Below are positions 25,041 to 38,140 of a stretch of DNA of 56,292 bases, in pieces. The stretch is from Curtobacterium sp. MCBD17_032 (lineage in GTDB: Bacteria; Actinomycetota; Actinomycetes; Actinomycetales; Microbacteriaceae): NCBI RefSeq assembly GCF_003234855.1, contig NZ_QKTO01000017.1, positions 1 to 56,292 of the forward strand. The letters run 5' to 3'. The position numbers and the translations under genes were made by a program. The stretch's first letter is position 1, and every line of letters starts with the position of its first letter. The notes under the pieces are model-generated. The model did not search any database. It saw only the letters and a list, made by a program, of their open reading frames with translations, and had not been told where the DNA came from.

Positions 25041-25616
25041 GTGGCGAAGGCAGCCCCCAAGACCAACGTGACCGTGAACCCCGGTGACGACGACCTCGTC
25101 GCGCACGGCAAGGGTCGGCCCACGCCGTCACGGCGGGAGCGGGAGGCCGCGAACCGCCGCCCGATCGTGGGCAACTCCCCGGCCGACAAGAAGGCCGCCC
25201 GGGCGCGCCTGAACAGCGAGCGCGAGCGTGCGCGGGTCGGCATGGCGAACGGCGAGGAGCGCTACCTCCCGGCGAAGGACCGCGGCGAGCAGCGGCGCTT
25301 CATCCGCGACTTCATCGACGCCCGCTGGAACGTCGGCGAGGTCATGATGCCGGTCCTCGTGCTGTTCCTGATCGTCGGCTTCGTCGCGGCGCAGACGCCC
25401 GCGGCGTCGTACTCACTGTTGTTCATCTGGGCGTTCGTGCTGCTGTTCGTCCTCGACTGCACCGTGATCTGGTTCATGCTGCGTCGCCGGTTCACCGCCG
25501 CCGGCCAGACCTTCCAGCGCGGCAACTTCCTCTACATCCTGACGCGGGGATGGCAGCTGCGGTTCCTCCGTCTGCCGAAGCCGCAGGTGAAGCGCGGGCA
25601 GTACCCGACGCTCTGA
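25041..25616 (+). CDS. DUF3043 membrane protein
   Basis: A 191-residue protein found widely in Actinobacteria, of unknown function. The first 85 residues are strongly charged, with GKGRPTPSRREREAA (about 24-38) as the family signature, followed by basic helices. Two hydrophobic helices (about 105-121 and 125-149) are joined by a short loop, and a basic tail follows (RFLRLPKPQVKRGQYPTL). It starts with GTG at 25041 after AGGA. It is probably an inner-membrane protein with a large cytosolic N-terminal part. The dipeptidase gene is its divergent neighbour. Confidence 0.85.
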   Translation: MAKAAPKTNVTVNPGDDDLVAHGKGRPTPSRREREAANRRPIVGNSPADKKAARARLNSERERARVGMANGEERYLPAKDRGEQRRFIRDFIDARWNVGEVMMPVLVLFLIVGFVAAQTPAASYSLLFIWAFVLLFVLDCTVIWFMLRRRFTAAGQTFQRGNFLYILTRGWQLRFLRLPKPQVKRGQYPTL

Positions 25617-25647
25617 TCGAGGCCGTGCCACCGGCGTCCGCCGGGCG

Positions 25648-25677
25648 AGCGCCGTCGACCTCCGGGTCGGCGGCGCT
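25648..25677 (+). terminator. Hairpin terminator of the DUF3043 gene
   Basis: AGCGCCGTCGACC (25648-25660) pairs with GGTCGGCGGCGCT (25665-25677) with one G-U type pair and a 4-base loop, then TTCGTCG. It lies 31 bp after the stop. Confidence 0.7.
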
Positions 25678-25726
25678 TTCGTCGTCGAGGGGACGCAGCG
25701 GCACGCTCGTCGACCGACGGCAGCGC

Positions 25727-25806
25727 ACGCCACGCCGGACGGGAGGCGCGGTGCCAGCCCGGCGGGCGCCTCCCGGCCGGTGCTGCGGAGCGGGACGCCA
25801 CGCCGG
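25727..25806. repeat. REP-like hairpin element between 12-bp direct repeats
   Basis: The 343-bp gap between DUF3043 and pyrD contains GACGGGAGGCGCGG (25738-25751); its GGGAGGCGC pairs with GCGCCTCCC at 25766-25774. The same 14-mer type occurs at 18016, 36781, 46408 and 54805. A 12-bp direct repeat (ACGCCACGCCGG) at 25727-25738 and 25795-25806 brackets the hairpin, the first copy overlapping its edge by one base. This could be a target duplication or chance in GC-rich DNA. Nothing else is recognised in the gap. Confidence 0.6.
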
Positions 25807-25959
25807 CCGCACGAGGCACCGCGACGCCGTGTCAGCCGTGAGACGCCCCGCAGCCGGCGGAACGCCGCCGGAAGCGACGGCGCCCTGATGAGATCCAGGC
25901 GTCTCGCCAGCGACGCGGCGTCACGCTCCGGACGGCGTCCCCCGTCGCCTCGGCCGCGG

Positions 25960-27027
25960 TCAGGCCCGGCGCAACCGCCGTCGGCGGAGCCGGTTGATCC
26001 GCATCGCCCAGGTCGGCCCCTCGTACAGGAACGCCGTGTAGCCCTGCACGAGCGTCGCACCCGCTTCGATCCGGGCCTGGACGTCGGCCTCGGTCGTGAC
26101 CCCACCGACCGCGATCACGCAGAACCCCGCGGGCACGGCAGCACGGACGCGGCGCAGGACCGCCAACGAGCGCTCCCCGAGCGGCGCACCGGACAGCCCG
26201 CCGGCGCCCATCGCCTGGACGTCGGCCTCCGGGGTGGTCAGCCCGCCACGCTCGACGGTGGTGTTCGTCGCGATCACCCCGGCCAGACCGAGCTCGACCG
26301 CGAGACCGGCGATGGTGTCGATCTGCTCGTCCGTCAGGTCCGGCGCGATCTTGACGAGCACCGGTGTCCGGTCGGCCGCCTCGTGCACGGCGGCGAGCAG
26401 CGGGCGGAGGTGGTCGATCTCCTGCAGGCCGCGGAGCCCCGGCGTGTTCGGCGAGCTCACGTTGACGGCCAGGTAGTCGGCGAACGGAGCGAGCAGACGC
26501 GTCGACTCGAGGTAGTCGTCGACGGCGTCCTCCACGGACACCACCCGGCTCTTGCCGATGTTGACGCCGATGACCGGACGGCCCGGGTTGCGGCGCGCCC
26601 GCTCGAGACGCCCGGCTGCCTTCACGGCGCCGTGGTTGTTGAAGCCCATCCGGTTGACGAGCGCGCGGTCGGCGATGAGCCGGAAGAGCCGCGGGCGGTC
26701 GTTGCCCGGCTGCGGCCGCGCGGTGACGGTGCCGACCTCGACGTGCCCGAACCCGAGCACGCCGAGGCCGGAGATCGCGCGAGCGTCCTTGTCGAACCCG
26801 GCGGCCATGCCGAACCGTGACGGGAAGTGGATGCCCATCGTGGTGATGCCGTCCCCGGCGGACGGCCGGGCGTACCGCTCGACGGCGCCCGCGACGAAGG
26901 GCACCTTCGGCAGCAGCCGGATGACGGCGAACGCCAGGTGGTGCGCCCGTTCGGGGTCCATCTTCGCGAACACGGTCCGGAACACGACGCCGTACCCGGC
27001 GCGGACGAGCGCCTCGACGCCGCTCAC
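25960..27027 (-). CDS. pyrD: Dihydroorotate dehydrogenase (quinone), class 2
   Basis: A 355-residue FMN enzyme that oxidises dihydroorotate to orotate in pyrimidine synthesis and passes electrons to menaquinone. The N-terminal helices (residues 1-45, ending VPFV) that reach the membrane are present. AAGFDKDA at 75-82 binds [14 protein letters not shown] at 189-199 holds the catalytic serine of class 2 enzymes. VKIAPDLT follows. The start is GTG at 27027, read out of the nrdR TGA with a 4-base overlap, so the two genes are coupled. The C terminus is very basic (RRRRLRRA). Confidence 0.95.
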   Translation of the reverse strand: MSGVEALVRAGYGVVFRTVFAKMDPERAHHLAFAVIRLLPKVPFVAGAVERYARPSAGDGITTMGIHFPSRFGMAAGFDKDARAISGLGVLGFGHVEVGTVTARPQPGNDRPRLFRLIADRALVNRMGFNNHGAVKAAGRLERARRNPGRPVIGVNIGKSRVVSVEDAVDDYLESTRLLAPFADYLAVNVSSPNTPGLRGLQEIDHLRPLLAAVHEAADRTPVLVKIAPDLTDEQIDTIAGLAVELGLAGVIATNTTVERGGLTTPEADVQAMGAGGLSGAPLGERSLAVLRRVRAAVPAGFCVIAVGGVTTEADVQARIEAGATLVQGYTAFLYEGPTWAMRINRLRRRRLRRA

Positions 27028-27527
27028 GCGCTGGCGCCGTCCGTGGTGCGGTCGGATCCGCGGGGCTCGCGGGGGCCACCGTGGTGGTCGATCCGGAGCT
27101 GGCCGATCGCGTCCTCGAAGTCCTCGAGCGAGTCGAACGCCTGGTAGACGCTCGCGTAGCGGAGGTAGGCGACCTCGTCGAGTTCCCGGAGCGGACTGAG
27201 GATCGCGAGGCCGATGTCGTTCGCCTCGATCTGGCTGGCACCGGAGGAGCGCACGATCTCCTCGACCCGCTGCGCCAGCACCGCGAGGTCGGAGTCGGTC
27301 ACCGGTCGTCCCTGGCAGGCCTTCCGCACGCCGGAGATGATCTTCTCGCGGCTGAACGGTTCGAGGACGCCGTTGCGCTTGACGACGCTGAGCGACGCGG
27401 TCTCGGTCGTCGAGAAGCGCCGCCCGCAGTTCGGACACTGACGGCGTCGTCGGATGGAGGTTCCGTCGTCGCTCGTCCGGGAGTCGACGACGCGGGAGTC
27501 CGGGTGGCGGCAGAAGGGGCAGAACAT
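27024..27527 (-). CDS. nrdR: Transcriptional repressor NrdR
   Basis: A 167-residue repressor of ribonucleotide reductase genes. The N-terminal zinc ribbon has Cys3, Cys6, Cys31 and Cys34 (CPFC...CPNC), followed by the basic RRRR stretch. An ATP-cone domain spans about 48-138 and senses dATP and ATP. The C-terminal 30 residues are polar. ATG at 27527. A TAGCCT box overlapping the hisD stop codon ends nine bases before it, so it may have its own near-leaderless promoter. No nrd gene is in this window; NrdR boxes would be elsewhere. Confidence 0.97.
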   Translation of the reverse strand: MFCPFCRHPDSRVVDSRTSDDGTSIRRRRQCPNCGRRFSTTETASLSVVKRNGVLEPFSREKIISGVRKACQGRPVTDSDLAVLAQRVEEIVRSSGASQIEANDIGLAILSPLRELDEVAYLRYASVYQAFDSLEDFEDAIGQLRIDHHGGPREPRGSDRTTDGASA

Positions 27528-27539
27528 GGCGCCCCCAGG

Positions 27540-28847
27540 CTACCGGTTCGTCCGTTCCGCCACGGCCGCACCGTGCGCCGGCAGCTGTTCCTCGGTCGAG
27601 AGCGCGACGATGTGCGGCGCCACCTCGGCGAGGGCCTGCGCGGTGTAGCGCACCACCTGCTGTGGTCGGAGGAACGTCGAGGCGGCGAGCCCGGAGCCGA
27701 ACCGCGCCTGTCCGCCGGTCGGCAGGACGTGGTTCGACCCGGCCAGGTAGTCGCCGAGGCTGACGGGGGCGTGCGGCCCGACGAACACCGCACCGGCCGC
27801 GTCGATGTCGGCGAGCACGGCGTCGTCGTCCGCGGTCTGGATCTCGAGGTGCTCCGGCCCGTAGGCGTTGCTGACGGTCGCGGCGTCGGCCAGGGAGTCC
27901 ACCAGGACGATCGCCGACTGCGGGCCGTCCAGGGCGGCCTGGAGGCGCGTGGCCGTCCCGAGTACCGCCGTGCGTTCCGGGATGGCAGCCTCCACGGCGT
28001 CGGCGAACGCGGCCGACGTGGTCACGAGCACGCTGCCGGCCTGCTCGTCGTGCTCGGCCTGGCTGATGAGGTCGGCTGCCACGTACCCGGGGTCGGCCGT
28101 GTCGTCGGCGATCACGAGGATCTCGGACGCGCCGGCTTCCGAGTCGATGCCGACGACGCCCCGGACCAGGCGCTTCGCCGCGGCGACGTAGTTGTTGCCC
28201 GGGCCGGTGACCAGGTCGACCGGGTCGAGACCGATCTCCGGCACGCCGTACGCCAGCGCGCCGACGGCGCCTGCGCCGCCCATCGCGTAGACCTCGTCCA
28301 CGCCGAGCAGTCCGGCCGCGGCGAGGATCGTCGGGTGCACGCGTCCCCCGTGGTCGCGCTGCGGCGGGGAGACGAGGGCGATGGACCCGACGCCGGCGAC
28401 CTGCGCGGGGACGACGTTCATCACGACGCTCGACGGGTAGACGGCCTTGCCGCCGGGCACGTAGAGACCGACGCGACGCATGGGCTGCCAGCGCTGGTGC
28501 ACCTCGGCTCCGTCGGCGAGCGTGGTGACGGAGCCGACCGGCACCTGTGCGGCGCTCGCTGCCCGGACCCGACGGATCGCCTCGTCCAGGGCCACCCGGA
28601 GCTCGGGGGCCAGGCCCGCGACGGCCGCGGCGATCTCGGCGGCCGGGACCCGGACGTGCTCCGGCGCTCCCCCGTCGAAGCGCTCGGCCTGCTCGTGCAG
28701 CGCGGCCGCTCCGTGCTCGCGGACGGCGTCCACCAGGTCCTTCGCGGCCGCCGTGGCGCTGCTGACGTCACCGGCGGCGCGCGGCATGAGACGGAGGAGT
28801 TCGGCGCGGGGCGGCAGCCCGCCGCGGAGGTCGATTCGCTGCATCAT
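27540..28847 (-). CDS. hisD: Histidinol dehydrogenase
   Basis: A 435-residue zinc enzyme for the last two steps of histidine synthesis, histidinol to histidine with two NAD. Family motifs are present: VPGGKAVYPSSV, GGAGAVGALAYG, VTGPGNNYVAAAKR, SEAGASEILVIADD, QAEHDEQAGSV with the catalytic His, YGPEHLEI and GSNHVLPTGGQARFGSGL. The two ATG codons at 28847 and 28844 are the likely start; an earlier frame to 28907 adds an unlike leader. It stands apart from any other his gene, between dnaE and nrdR. Confidence 0.96.
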   Translation of the reverse strand: MMQRIDLRGGLPPRAELLRLMPRAAGDVSSATAAAKDLVDAVREHGAAALHEQAERFDGGAPEHVRVPAAEIAAAVAGLAPELRVALDEAIRRVRAASAAQVPVGSVTTLADGAEVHQRWQPMRRVGLYVPGGKAVYPSSVVMNVVPAQVAGVGSIALVSPPQRDHGGRVHPTILAAAGLLGVDEVYAMGGAGAVGALAYGVPEIGLDPVDLVTGPGNNYVAAAKRLVRGVVGIDSEAGASEILVIADDTADPGYVAADLISQAEHDEQAGSVLVTTSAAFADAVEAAIPERTAVLGTATRLQAALDGPQSAIVLVDSLADAATVSNAYGPEHLEIQTADDDAVLADIDAAGAVFVGPHAPVSLGDYLAGSNHVLPTGGQARFGSGLAASTFLRPQQVVRYTAQALAEVAPHIVALSTEEQLPAHGAAVAERTNR

Positions 28848-28926
28848 GAGGCACCCAGCGTACCGAGCACCGCTGGCAGTCGGAGACCGTCGGCGGTGCT
28901 CGGTCACCGCGTGGTGACGGCTCCGG

Positions 28927-32460
<3,534 letters not shown>

Positions 32461-32499
32461 GGAACCTCCGGTTCGTACGGTCTGCTGCGGGGTGGGAAC

Positions 32500-32505
32500 A
32501 GCCTA
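32500..32505 (-). promoter_or_regulatory. Candidate -10 element (TAGGCT) for dnaE
   Basis: TAGGCT on the minus strand would start transcription near 32493, giving a 33-nt leader that contains the GGAGG ribosome site of dnaE. No -35 match is seen. Confidence 0.4.
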
Positions 32506-32573
32506 ACCGCGACCGGTGACGATCCCGAGCGTGTCGCTCCGGACGCCGACGCAGCCGGATCGGTTCTCCCGCC

Positions 32574-33497
32574 TCAGGCCGCGCGGATCCGGTCGAGCGC
32601 CTGCTGCAGGTCGTCCGGGTAGGACGCCCGGAACTCCACCCACTCCCCCGTGCGCGGGTGCGCGAACCCGAGCCGGACCGCGTCGAGCCACTGCCGCGTG
32701 AGGCCGAGCTCGGCCGCCAGCACGGGGTCGGCGCCGTACATGGTGTCCCCGACGAGCGGGTGCCGGGTCGCGGCCATGTGCACGCGGATCTGGTGCGTGC
32801 GACCGGTCTCGAGGTGCACCTCGAGCAGGGTCGCCGCCCGGAACGCCTCGAGCGTCTCGTAGTGCGTCACGCTCGGCTTGCCGTCGGCGGTCACCGCGAA
32901 CTTCCAGTCGCTCGACGGGTGCCGGCCGATCGGGGCGTCGATCGTGCCGGACGTCGGGTCGGGGTGCCCCTGCGCGAGCGCGTGGTAGACCTTCTCGACG
33001 GTCCGGTCCTTGAACGCCCGCTTCAGGTGCGTGTACGCGAGTTCGGTCTTCGCGACCACCATGAGGCCCGACGTGCCGACGTCGAGCCGGTGCACGATGC
33101 CCGCCCGTTCGGCGGCACCGGAGGTCGCGATGGTGAAGCCGGCGGCGGCGAGGCCGCCGGGCACCGTCGGCCCGTCCCAACCGGGCGACGGGTGGGCGGC
33201 GACCCCGATCGGCTTGTCGACGACGACGATGTCCTCGTCGTCGTGCACGACGGTCATGTCCGGCACGACCGCGGGGACGATGCGCGGCGGCTCCTTCGGC
33301 TGCCACTCCACCTCGAGCCAGGTGTCGGCGTGCAGCCGGTCGGACTTGTCGACGACGACGCCGTCGACCCGGACACCACCGGCAGCGACGACGTCCGCGG
33401 CGAAGGAGCGGCTGAACCCGAGGAGCTTCGCGATGGCGGTGTCGACACGCTCACCGGCGAGCCCGTCGGGGACGGGCAGACTGCGGGACTCGCTCAT
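32574..33497 (-). CDS. rluD: Ribosomal large-subunit pseudouridine synthase, RluD type
   Basis: A 307-residue RluA-family enzyme that makes pseudouridine in 23S rRNA. An S4 RNA-binding domain is at about 16-75 ([22 protein letters not shown]). The catalytic motif HRLD is at 136-139 with Asp139, then [21 protein letters not shown] is the usual late motif. The ATG at 33497 lies 10 bp after the lspA stop, an order (lspA, rluD-like) shared by many bacteria. Which uridines it modifies is not certain; RluC and RluD are close relatives. Confidence 0.9.
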   Translation of the reverse strand: MSESRSLPVPDGLAGERVDTAIAKLLGFSRSFAADVVAAGGVRVDGVVVDKSDRLHADTWLEVEWQPKEPPRIVPAVVPDMTVVHDDEDIVVVDKPIGVAAHPSPGWDGPTVPGGLAAAGFTIATSGAAERAGIVHRLDVGTSGLMVVAKTELAYTHLKRAFKDRTVEKVYHALAQGHPDPTSGTIDAPIGRHPSSDWKFAVTADGKPSVTHYETLEAFRAATLLEVHLETGRTHQIRVHMAATRHPLVGDTMYGADPVLAAELGLTRQWLDAVRLGFAHPRTGEWVEFRASYPDDLQQALDRIRAA

Positions 33498-33507
33498 GCT
33501 GACCGCG

Positions 33508-34170
33508 TCACGTCGCGTCGTGCCCGAGGGCGTCGTGCGGTCGAGGGTCGTGCCGCGTGCCGTCGTGGTCCGTCCGGGAGGCCCGCCCAGCGTCCGACGC
33601 GTCGGCATCCTCGGCCTGCGCCGCGGCTGCACGGCGCGCTTGCTGCTTCTCGGACACGGAGCGGGTCCCGTCGAGGTTGACCCCGAACACCACGAGCAGC
33701 ACGAACACCACCATGCTGATGCAGATGAACGAGTCCGCCACGTTGTAGATCGCGGGCATCATCCACGGCGTCGAGATGAAGTCGACGACGTGCCCACGAC
33801 CGAAGCCCGGCTCACGGAACAGCCGGTCCGTCAGGTTGCCGAGGGCGCCCCCGAGGAGCATGCCGAGCACGAGCGCCCACCACATCGACCGGATCCGGCG
33901 TGCGTACACGACGATCGCGACCACCACCGCAGCCGAGATGAGGGAGAACACCCACGTCATGTTGACCGCGAACGAGAACGCGGCACCCGGGTTCCGGACC
34001 GACAGGAACTGCAAGGCGTCCCCGACCACCGGGACGACGACACCCTCGGGCAGGTTCGCGACGACGAGCGCCTTCGTGACCTGGTCGAACGCCAGCACCA
34101 CGACAGCGGCGAAGGCCAGTGCCGCGATCGCGCGTGCACTGGCCTTCGCTCGTGGGACGGTTCGGTCCAA
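33508..34170 (-). CDS. lspA: Lipoprotein signal peptidase (signal peptidase II)
   Basis: A 220-residue membrane aspartic peptidase that cuts lipoprotein signal peptides before the modified Cys, for example in the CtaC and OpuCC proteins encoded here. Four hydrophobic helices are visible. Catalytic aspartates are Asp115 in GNLTDR and Asp146 in YNVADS; NPGAAFS is also typical. The C-terminal 50 residues, after about 170, are hydrophilic and rich in His, Asp, Arg and Ala, which is longer than the family norm of about 165. The start is TTG at 34170, two bases after the divIVA stop. Confidence 0.93.
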   Translation of the reverse strand: MDRTVPRAKASARAIAALAFAAVVVLAFDQVTKALVVANLPEGVVVPVVGDALQFLSVRNPGAAFSFAVNMTWVFSLISAAVVVAIVVYARRIRSMWWALVLGMLLGGALGNLTDRLFREPGFGRGHVVDFISTPWMMPAIYNVADSFICISMVVFVLLVVFGVNLDGTRSVSEKQQARRAAAAQAEDADASDAGRASRTDHDGTRHDPRPHDALGHDAT

Positions 34171-34172
34171 CG

Positions 34173-34853
34173 TCAGTTGCCGAAGCCCTGCGCCGAGGCC
34201 GGGGCCGGCGAGAAGCCGGACTGCTCGGTGCTGGCCGACGAGTCGAGCTCGGCGAGCTGGCTCTGGATGTAGCTCTTGAGCTGCGAACGGTAGTCGCGCT
34301 CGAACGTGCGGAGCTCGTCGATCTTGCCCTCGAGCTGCGTGCGCTCCTGGTCGAGCACCGCGACGCGCTGACGGTTCTGGTTCTCGGTGTCGGCGATGAT
34401 CTGGCGCTGCTTCGCCTCGGCCTCGGAGACGAGGCGGGCGGCCTGCGCCTGCCCCTCGGCGATGAGGGCGTCGCGCTTCTCGACACCTTCGCGCACGTGC
34501 TCTTCGTGCAGGCGACGAGCGAGGGTGAGGAGGTTCGTGGTGCCCTCGGTGTCCTCGTCCGGGTTGACCGTGGTGGTCGGCGCGGCGGCGGGCACCGGTG
34601 CGGGCTCCGGAGCGGCAGCGACCGGCGCGGGCTCGGGCGTCGGTGCCGGCGCGGGCTCGTCGTCCTTGGCGAGCGACGGCGCGGAGTCGGCCGACTGGAG
34701 GCGCTGGCGCAGCTCCTCGTTCTCCTGGTTCAGGCGACGCAGCTCGGCCACGATCTCGTCGAGGAAGTCGTCGACCTCGTCCTGGTCGTAGCCCTCGCGG
34801 AACTTGGTCGGCTGGAACCGCTTGTTGACTACGTCTTCCGGCGTCAAAGCCAT
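34173..34853 (-). CDS. divIVA: DivIVA (Wag31-like) polar growth and division protein
   Basis: A 226-residue coiled-coil protein that marks poles and septa by binding curved membrane and directs cell wall synthesis in Actinobacteria. The N-terminal domain (LTPEDVVNKRFQPTKFREGYDQDEVDDFLDE split around residues 3-33) holds the membrane-binding region. A Pro/Ala-rich linker lies at about 64-98, then a long coiled coil at about 105-205. ATG at 34853 follows GAGGTGA; a GTG 9 bases upstream is less likely. Last division gene of the cluster before lspA. Confidence 0.94.
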   Translation of the reverse strand: MALTPEDVVNKRFQPTKFREGYDQDEVDDFLDEIVAELRRLNQENEELRQRLQSADSAPSLAKDDEPAPAPTPEPAPVAAAPEPAPVPAAAPTTTVNPDEDTEGTTNLLTLARRLHEEHVREGVEKRDALIAEGQAQAARLVSEAEAKQRQIIADTENQNRQRVAVLDQERTQLEGKIDELRTFERDYRSQLKSYIQSQLAELDSSASTEQSGFSPAPASAQGFGN

Positions 34854-34916
34854 TGCCGTCACCTCAATAGAACTGCTGAACGTGTGGAACCGGGGCCCTG
34901 CTGGCCGTCCGAGCTG

Positions 34917-34922
34917 AACCTA
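34917..34922 (-). promoter_or_regulatory. Candidate -10 element (TAGGTT) for divIVA
   Basis: TAGGTT on the minus strand lies 63 bp before the divIVA ATG within a 190-bp gap after yggT. No -35 is recognised. It would allow divIVA expression apart from the upstream cluster. Confidence 0.3.
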
Positions 34923-35043
34923 CCAGCGGGAGTCCCGGTGCGGATGTCCCGCCAGAGCGGGGCATCGATCCCGACCACCGTACACCGAGGGCGGCTCCGA
35001 ACCGTTCCGGATCGCCGCGTGGCGCGTGTCGGGTCGATCGGGA

Positions 35044-35340
35044 TCAGACGAATCGGTAGGCCAGGGACTGGACCACGACACGCAGGATGATCACGACGAG
35101 CATCACGATCGTCCAGCCGAAGTCGAGCATCACCGGGCCGAGTCGGAGCGGCGGGAGCACGCGGCGGACGGCCTTGATGGGCGGGTCGGTGACCGTGTAG
35201 ACGAACTCCGCGATGACGAGCAGCACGCGCTGCGGGCGCCAGGAGCGGTTGAACGACTGGACCAGGTCCAGGATGAAACGCCCCCACATGACGAAGAAGT
35301 AGAGCGTGAGGACCAAGGAGAGGATCGTGAAGATGAACAC
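35044..35340 (-). CDS. yggT: YggT family membrane protein (YlmG)
   Basis: A 98-residue protein with two hydrophobic helices (about 2-25 and 73-92) and the conserved middle part RPQRVLLVIAEFVYTVTDPPIKAVRR. YggT/YlmG proteins lie next to sepF and divIVA in most Gram-positives and affect nucleoid or septum organisation; no biochemical activity is established. It starts with GTG at 35340, 115 bp after sepF. Gene order (sepF, yggT, divIVA) supports the call. Confidence 0.9.
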   Translation of the reverse strand: MFIFTILSLVLTLYFFVMWGRFILDLVQSFNRSWRPQRVLLVIAEFVYTVTDPPIKAVRRVLPPLRLGPVMLDFGWTIVMLVVIILRVVVQSLAYRFV

Positions 35341-35455
35341 GGTTCGGCTCGCTCGTCTCGTGTGACCGGTACCGGTACGTCCCGGTCACTGGGCGGGTGG
35401 GCCTGGGTGCCGGGCGGGTCCGGGGCCCGTCGGACCCCGGACCCGCACAGGCGGC

Positions 35456-36040
35456 TCAGGACTGGGCGAAGAAGTTCGCCTCGATGTCGGACTCTACCTC
35501 AGCCGGCTCACCGCTCACTGCGATGTGCGCGGGGGACAGCAGGAAGACCTTGTTCGTGACGCGCTCGATCTTGCCGTACAGGCCGAGCGACAGCCCGCTC
35601 GCGAAGTCGATCATGCGACGAGCGTCCGTCTCGGTCATCTGCGAGAGGTTGATGATCACGGGGATGCCGTCGCGGAAGCTCTCGGCGATGGACTGGGCGT
35701 CCTTGTACTCGCGCGGGTGGACGGTGAGGATCTCGTTCATTTCCTGGACCGGGGTCGCCTTCTGTGCGGTCGTGTGCGAGCGGCGGAGCGGGGTGACCTG
35801 CGCGCCGCGCTGGGAGGTGTGCGGGGGCTTCACGGCGACGGCGGCCGGAGCCGACGTGGCGGGTGCGGCGGCCGTCGCGGCCACCGCGGGAGCAGCGGCT
35901 GCGGGCGTGTCCTGCTGCGCCGCCGGGGCGGCGACCGACTGACGCGCCTGCGTCGGCGCGGTCTGCTGCTCGTCCTCGTACTCGAGTTCCTCGTCGGCGA
36001 GGCCGAGGTAGACCATCGTCTTCTTCAGGGGGTTGGCCAT
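35456..36040 (-). CDS. sepF: Cell division protein SepF
   Basis: A 194-residue FtsZ-binding protein that anchors the ring to the membrane; in Actinobacteria, which lack FtsA, it is the main tether. The N-terminal membrane-binding helix is [14 protein letters not shown]. An Ala/Pro-rich linker covers about 25-90. The folded SepF domain spans about 100-190, with the family motifs [19 protein letters not shown] and [11 protein letters not shown] at 36040 with CGGAGGAACC in front. It follows yggS by 43 bp. Confidence 0.95.
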   Translation of the reverse strand: MANPLKKTMVYLGLADEELEYEDEQQTAPTQARQSVAAPAAQQDTPAAAAPAVAATAAAPATSAPAAVAVKPPHTSQRGAQVTPLRRSHTTAQKATPVQEMNEILTVHPREYKDAQSIAESFRDGIPVIINLSQMTETDARRMIDFASGLSLGLYGKIERVTNKVFLLSPAHIAVSGEPAEVESDIEANFFAQS

Positions 36041-36083
36041 GGTTCCTCCGGGGGTCCGTGCTCGTTGGTGCCCTGTGTCGAGG

Positions 36084-36806
36084 CTAGGGCGCGTCCGGTC
36101 GTTTCCCGGTGATTGCGGTCCCGATCCGCAGGTGTGTCGCGCCCTCGGCGACCGCCTCGGCGTGGTCGCCGCTCATGCCGGCCGAGATGTCGGTCGCGCC
36201 GGGCTCGATGCTGCGGACGCGGTCCGAGATCGCGCGCAGGCGTGCGAAGGCGGCGCGGGGCTCTCCGTCGAGCGGCGCCACCGCCATCACCCCGCGCAGC
36301 CGGAGCGTCCCGGTCGCCAACACGCGTTCCACCAGGGCGTCGACGCCCTCGGGAGCGACACCGCCGCGACCGGGGTCGTCGGTGAGGTTCACCTGGACGA
36401 AGCCGTCGAGCACGCGGGGGTCGGGCTCCGCCTCGGTGGGCGCGAAGGCGTCCACGACACTCGCTCGGTCGAGCGACTGCACGACGTCGGCGTACCGTCG
36501 CGCCTGTCGGGCCTTCTTCGACTGCAACTGCCCGATGAAGTGCCAGGTGAGACCGAGGTCGGCGAGCTCCGCCGCCTTGGCCTGCGCCTCCTGGTGCCGG
36601 TTCTCCCCCACGTCGGTGACGCCGAGCGCGGCGAGCTCGCGGACCAGGGACGCGGGGTGGTACTTGGTGACCACGACGAGCGTCAGCTCGTCGACCGAGC
36701 GCCCGGCGGCGCGCGCCGCGTCCGCGACCGACCCGCGGACGGACGCGAGACGCGCCTCCAGTCCGTCGCTCTGGTCGACGGACGGGAGGCGCGGATCACC
36801 TGCCAC
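36084..36806 (-). CDS. yggS: PLP homeostasis protein (YggS/YlmE)
   Basis: A 240-residue PLP-binding protein of the PROSC family, which buffers pyridoxal phosphate and has no clear catalytic role. Lys48 in VVVTKYH binds [14 protein letters not shown] and the late [10 protein letters not shown] (phosphate site) are typical. It starts with GTG at 36806, eight bases after the ftsZ stop. The first 14 residues ([14 protein letters not shown]) are outside the conserved fold, and their codons include a copy of the dispersed 14-mer, so a start further in is possible. Position between ftsZ and sepF is conserved in Gram-positives. Confidence 0.92.
   Translation of the reverse strand: MAGDPRLPSVDQSDGLEARLASVRGSVADAARAAGRSVDELTLVVVTKYHPASLVRELAALGVTDVGENRHQEAQAKAAELADLGLTWHFIGQLQSKKARQARRYADVVQSLDRASVVDAFAPTEAEPDPRVLDGFVQVNLTDDPGRGGVAPEGVDALVERVLATGTLRLRGVMAVAPLDGEPRAAFARLRAISDRVRSIEPGATDISAGMSGDHAEAVAEGATHLRIGTAITGKRPDAP
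36781..36794. repeat. Copy of dispersed 14-mer inside the start of yggS
   Basis: GACGGGAGGCGCGG, identical to the copies at 25738 and 46408, covers codons 5-9 of yggS on its antisense strand (residues PRLPS). The site lies just inside the gene, 29 bp from the ftsZ stop. Confidence 0.6.
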
Positions 36807-36814
36807 GGGGTCGG

Positions 36815-37981
36815 TTACTTCAGGAAGTCGGGGACGTCGAGTTCGTCGTCGTCGTCGAAGGCCGGGTCGGCGGCGCGCTGCGCCGGCGGCTCGTGCTCCT
36901 GCGACGCCCAGGACGGGGTCGAGTGGCCCGAGTCCTCGATGCGGTTCGACGAGCCCGTGGCGACGGGCACGGTGGCGCCGGCGTCGGGGTCGACGTAGCT
37001 CGAACGGCGCTCCTGGTGCTGCTGCTGCGAGGGCTCGCCACCGTCGAAGCCGGCCGCGATGACCGTGACGCGCACCTCGTCGCCGAGGGTGTCGTCGATC
37101 ACCGCACCGAAGATGATGTTCGCCTCGGGGTGGACTGCCTCCTGCACCAGGCGGGCGGCGTCGTTGATCTCGAAGATGCCGAGGTTCGAGCCACCCTGGA
37201 TCGAGAGCAGCACGCCGTGTGCACCGTCGATCGAGGCCTCGAGCAGCGGGGATGCGACGGCGAGTTCGGCCGCCTTGATCGCCCGGTCGGCTCCCCGCGA
37301 GGAGCCGATGCCCATGAGCGCCGAGCCGGCGCCCTGCATGACGCTCTTCACGTCGGCGAAGTCGAGGTTGATCAGACCCGGGGTCGTGATGAGGTCCGTG
37401 ATGCCCTGGACGCCGGCGAGGAGGACCTGGTCGGCGGTGGCGAACGCCTCGACCATGGAGATGCCGCGGTCGCTGATCTCGAGCAGACGGTCGTTCGGCA
37501 CGACGATGAGCGTGTCGACCTCGTCCTTGAGGCTCGCGACGCCGTTCTCGGCCTGCGACTGGCGACGCTTGCCCTCGAAGCCGAACGGCTTCGTGACGAC
37601 ACCGATGGTGAGCGCGCCGATCGACTTCGCGATGCGCGCGACGACGGGAGCGCCACCGGTGCCGGTGCCACCACCCTCACCGGCGGTGACGAAGACCATG
37701 TCGGCACCCGCGAGGGCCTCCTCGATCTCCTCGGCGTGGTCCTCGGCGGCACGGCGGCCGACCTCGGGGTCGGCACCGGCGCCGAGACCGCGCGTGATCT
37801 CGCGACCCACGTCGAGCTTCACGTCGGCGTCGCTCAGGAGCAGCGCCTGCGCGTCGGTGTTGATGGCGATGAACTCGACGCCGCGGAGGCCGAGTTCGAT
37901 CATGCGGTTGACGGCGTTGACACCGCCGCCGCCGACACCGACCACCTTGATGACGGCGAGGTAGTTGTGGTTCGTGGTCAC
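36815..37981 (-). CDS. ftsZ: Cell division protein FtsZ
   Basis: A 388-residue tubulin-like GTPase that forms the division ring. The tubulin signature GGGTGTGG is at 103-110, with the N-terminal [11 protein letters not shown] loop and the T7 region [12 protein letters not shown] flexible linker (about 315-375) leads to the conserved C-terminal peptide [10 protein letters not shown], the SepF and FtsW docking site. I use the GTG at 37981 with GGAGG nine bases upstream. The 159-bp gap from ftsQ is relatively AT-rich near 38000-38045 and probably holds an ftsZ promoter, but I cannot fix its boxes. Confidence 0.98.
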   Translation of the reverse strand: MTTNHNYLAVIKVVGVGGGGVNAVNRMIELGLRGVEFIAINTDAQALLLSDADVKLDVGREITRGLGAGADPEVGRRAAEDHAEEIEEALAGADMVFVTAGEGGGTGTGGAPVVARIAKSIGALTIGVVTKPFGFEGKRRQSQAENGVASLKDEVDTLIVVPNDRLLEISDRGISMVEAFATADQVLLAGVQGITDLITTPGLINLDFADVKSVMQGAGSALMGIGSSRGADRAIKAAELAVASPLLEASIDGAHGVLLSIQGGSNLGIFEINDAARLVQEAVHPEANIIFGAVIDDTLGDEVRVTVIAAGFDGGEPSQQQHQERRSSYVDPDAGATVPVATGSSNRIEDSGHSTPSWASQEHEPPAQRAADPAFDDDDELDVPDFLK

Positions 37982-38140
37982 GTCTGTCCGGCCTCCGGTC
38001 AAAACCCTCAACCTGTGCTTGAAGTTCAGAGTTCTAGCTGCTACGAATGGTGCTGGCCCCGACGCTACGGGTGCCGTCGGGTCGGTGACGACCCGCCACG
38101 CCGCGTGTCGTCGATGACGCTCCGCATTTGTGCGCCAGCG

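Noticed and set aside
27024..27027. Frameshift between nrdR and pyrD
   Set aside because: The overlap is a normal GTGA stop/start junction; both proteins are full length.
34863..35043. Possible riboswitch between yggT and divIVA
   Set aside because: No known aptamer core or paired helices with a following terminator were recognised; the gap looks like a plain promoter region.
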